Shown one piece after another: positions 5,320 through 5,883 of a stretch of 5,883 bases of DNA. The stretch is from Acidimicrobiia bacterium. Lineage in GTDB: Bacteria > Actinomycetota > Acidimicrobiia > IMCC26256 > PALSA-555. Position 1 is the first letter of the stretch. The number at the start of each line of letters is the position of its first letter. Location: positions 1 through 5,883 of the forward strand of contig JAFMJM010000153.1 in the NCBI GenBank assembly GCA_017853455.1. Direction: 5' to 3'. The notes under the pieces were generated by a model. That model searched no databases and was not told where the DNA came from. It saw only the letters and a list, made by a program, of their open reading frames with translations. The position numbers and the translations under genes were made by a program.

Positions 5320-5883
5320 GGACGCGGACGACCAGCTTCCCGACCGCGGTGCCGTCGGCGAGGGCGCCGACCGCCGCCGCTGCGTCGGCGAAGGCCACCT
5401 CCTCGACGACCGACGGCAGGCGACCGGCACCGAACACGTCGAGCAGCGCCTCGTGGTCGGCGAGGTTCTCGGCCCGCGTGTACCCGCCGGCGTACACCCC
5501 GACCAACGCTGCGTTGCGCCGCACCAGGGCCCACGGGTCGGGCCGGGCCCACGATCCGCTGGCGAAGCCCACGGCGAGCAGACGGGCGTCCCGGGCCAGA
5601 CACCCGACGGTCGCGGCCGCCGCGTCACCACCGACCGGGTCGAAGACGAGGTCGACCCCTTCGCCGTCGGTCACCGCGAGGACGGCGTCGACGACCGGCC
5701 CGGCCGTGCGGTCGACCACGACGTCGGCACCGAGTCGTCGGCAGAGCGCCGCCCGTCGGTCGTCGGACACCACGGCGATCACCGTCAGGCCCAGTACCCG
5801 TCCGAGGGCCACCGCCGCGGCTCCCGAACCGCCGGCGGCACCCAGGACCAGCAGGCGCTCCCCCGCGACCGCCCGGCCGCGCC
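5315..5883 (-). CDS. Quinone oxidoreductase-like MDR-superfamily dehydrogenase, 5' end outside window
   Basis: The visible part is about 189 C-terminal residues ending in GKLVVRVP at a TGA (5317-5315); the frame is open to the right edge, so the N-terminal GroES-like catalytic domain is not seen. Near the edge lies LLVLGAAGGSGAAAVALGR, with the nucleotide-binding GAAGGSG loop (5842-5822) typical of zinc-free NADPH:quinone reductases. It is followed by ADVVVD, GVDLVFDPVGG, RLLAVGFASG and the ALVGVYAGGY strand, all in the usual order of the QOR group. Family members reduce quinones or enoyl-type and alpha,beta-unsaturated carbonyls with NADPH in the cytoplasm. It faces the flavin monooxygenase tail to tail and so belongs to a separate transcript. 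A shared pathway is possible but not shown. The Met/Val at 5812 is internal, not a start. Confidence 0.88.
   Translation of the reverse strand, partial: RGRAVAGERLLVLGAAGGSGAAAVALGRVLGLTVIAVVSDDRRAALCRRLGADVVVDRTAGPVVDAVLAVTDGEGVDLVFDPVGGDAAAATVGCLARDARLLAVGFASGSWARPDPWALVRRNAALVGVYAGGYTRAENLADHEALLDVFGAGRLPSVVEEVAFADAAAAVGALADGTAVGKLVVRVP

Noticed and set aside
1..5883. Mobile element, defence system, CRISPR array or RNA gene
   Set aside because: No transposase, integrase, nuclease, direct-repeat array, tRNA cloverleaf or rRNA stretch was seen on either strand. Composition and gene packing look even across the window.

Overview
The window is GC-rich (about 70% by eye) and densely coded. Starts are often GTG, stops are TGA, and same-strand genes are joined by 4-bp overlaps. 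With an F420-type luciferase-like oxidoreductase, a PGM1-type peptide ligase relative and a flavin monooxygenase of an actinobacterial style, this suggests a chromosomal segment of a high-GC actinobacterium. A soil or aquatic Acidimicrobiia-like or mycobacteria-like lineage is possible; that placement is inference. I see no RNA gene, CRISPR array, insertion sequence or phage gene.

Layout. Four genes run leftward from about 2504: a luciferase-like monooxygenase (2504-1638), a SnoaL/NTF2-fold protein (1641-1246), a small exported beta-rich protein (1192-755) and a PGM1-like ATP-grasp ligase that leaves the window at base 1. The first two overlap at GTGA (1641-1638) and the last two at ATGA (758-755); about 53 bp separate the pairs. 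A 105-bp intergenic region (2505-2609) with two small inverted repeats divides this operon from two rightward genes: an Amidohydro_2-family metal-dependent hydrolase or decarboxylase (2610-3809) and a Baeyer-Villiger-type flavin monooxygenase (3848-5299). A leftward quinone-oxidoreductase-like MDR gene enters from the right edge (5883-5315) and ends 15 bp from the monooxygenase stop.

How they may fit together. The luciferase-like oxidoreductase, SnoaL-like protein, amidohydrolase and flavin monooxygenase form a divergent set typical of actinobacterial catabolism of cyclic or aromatic compounds such as ketones, terpenoids or steroid-like molecules. No residue names the substrate, so the pathway is inference. 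The exported protein and the ATP-grasp ligase look like a separate, translationally coupled pair, perhaps sharing the same transcript.
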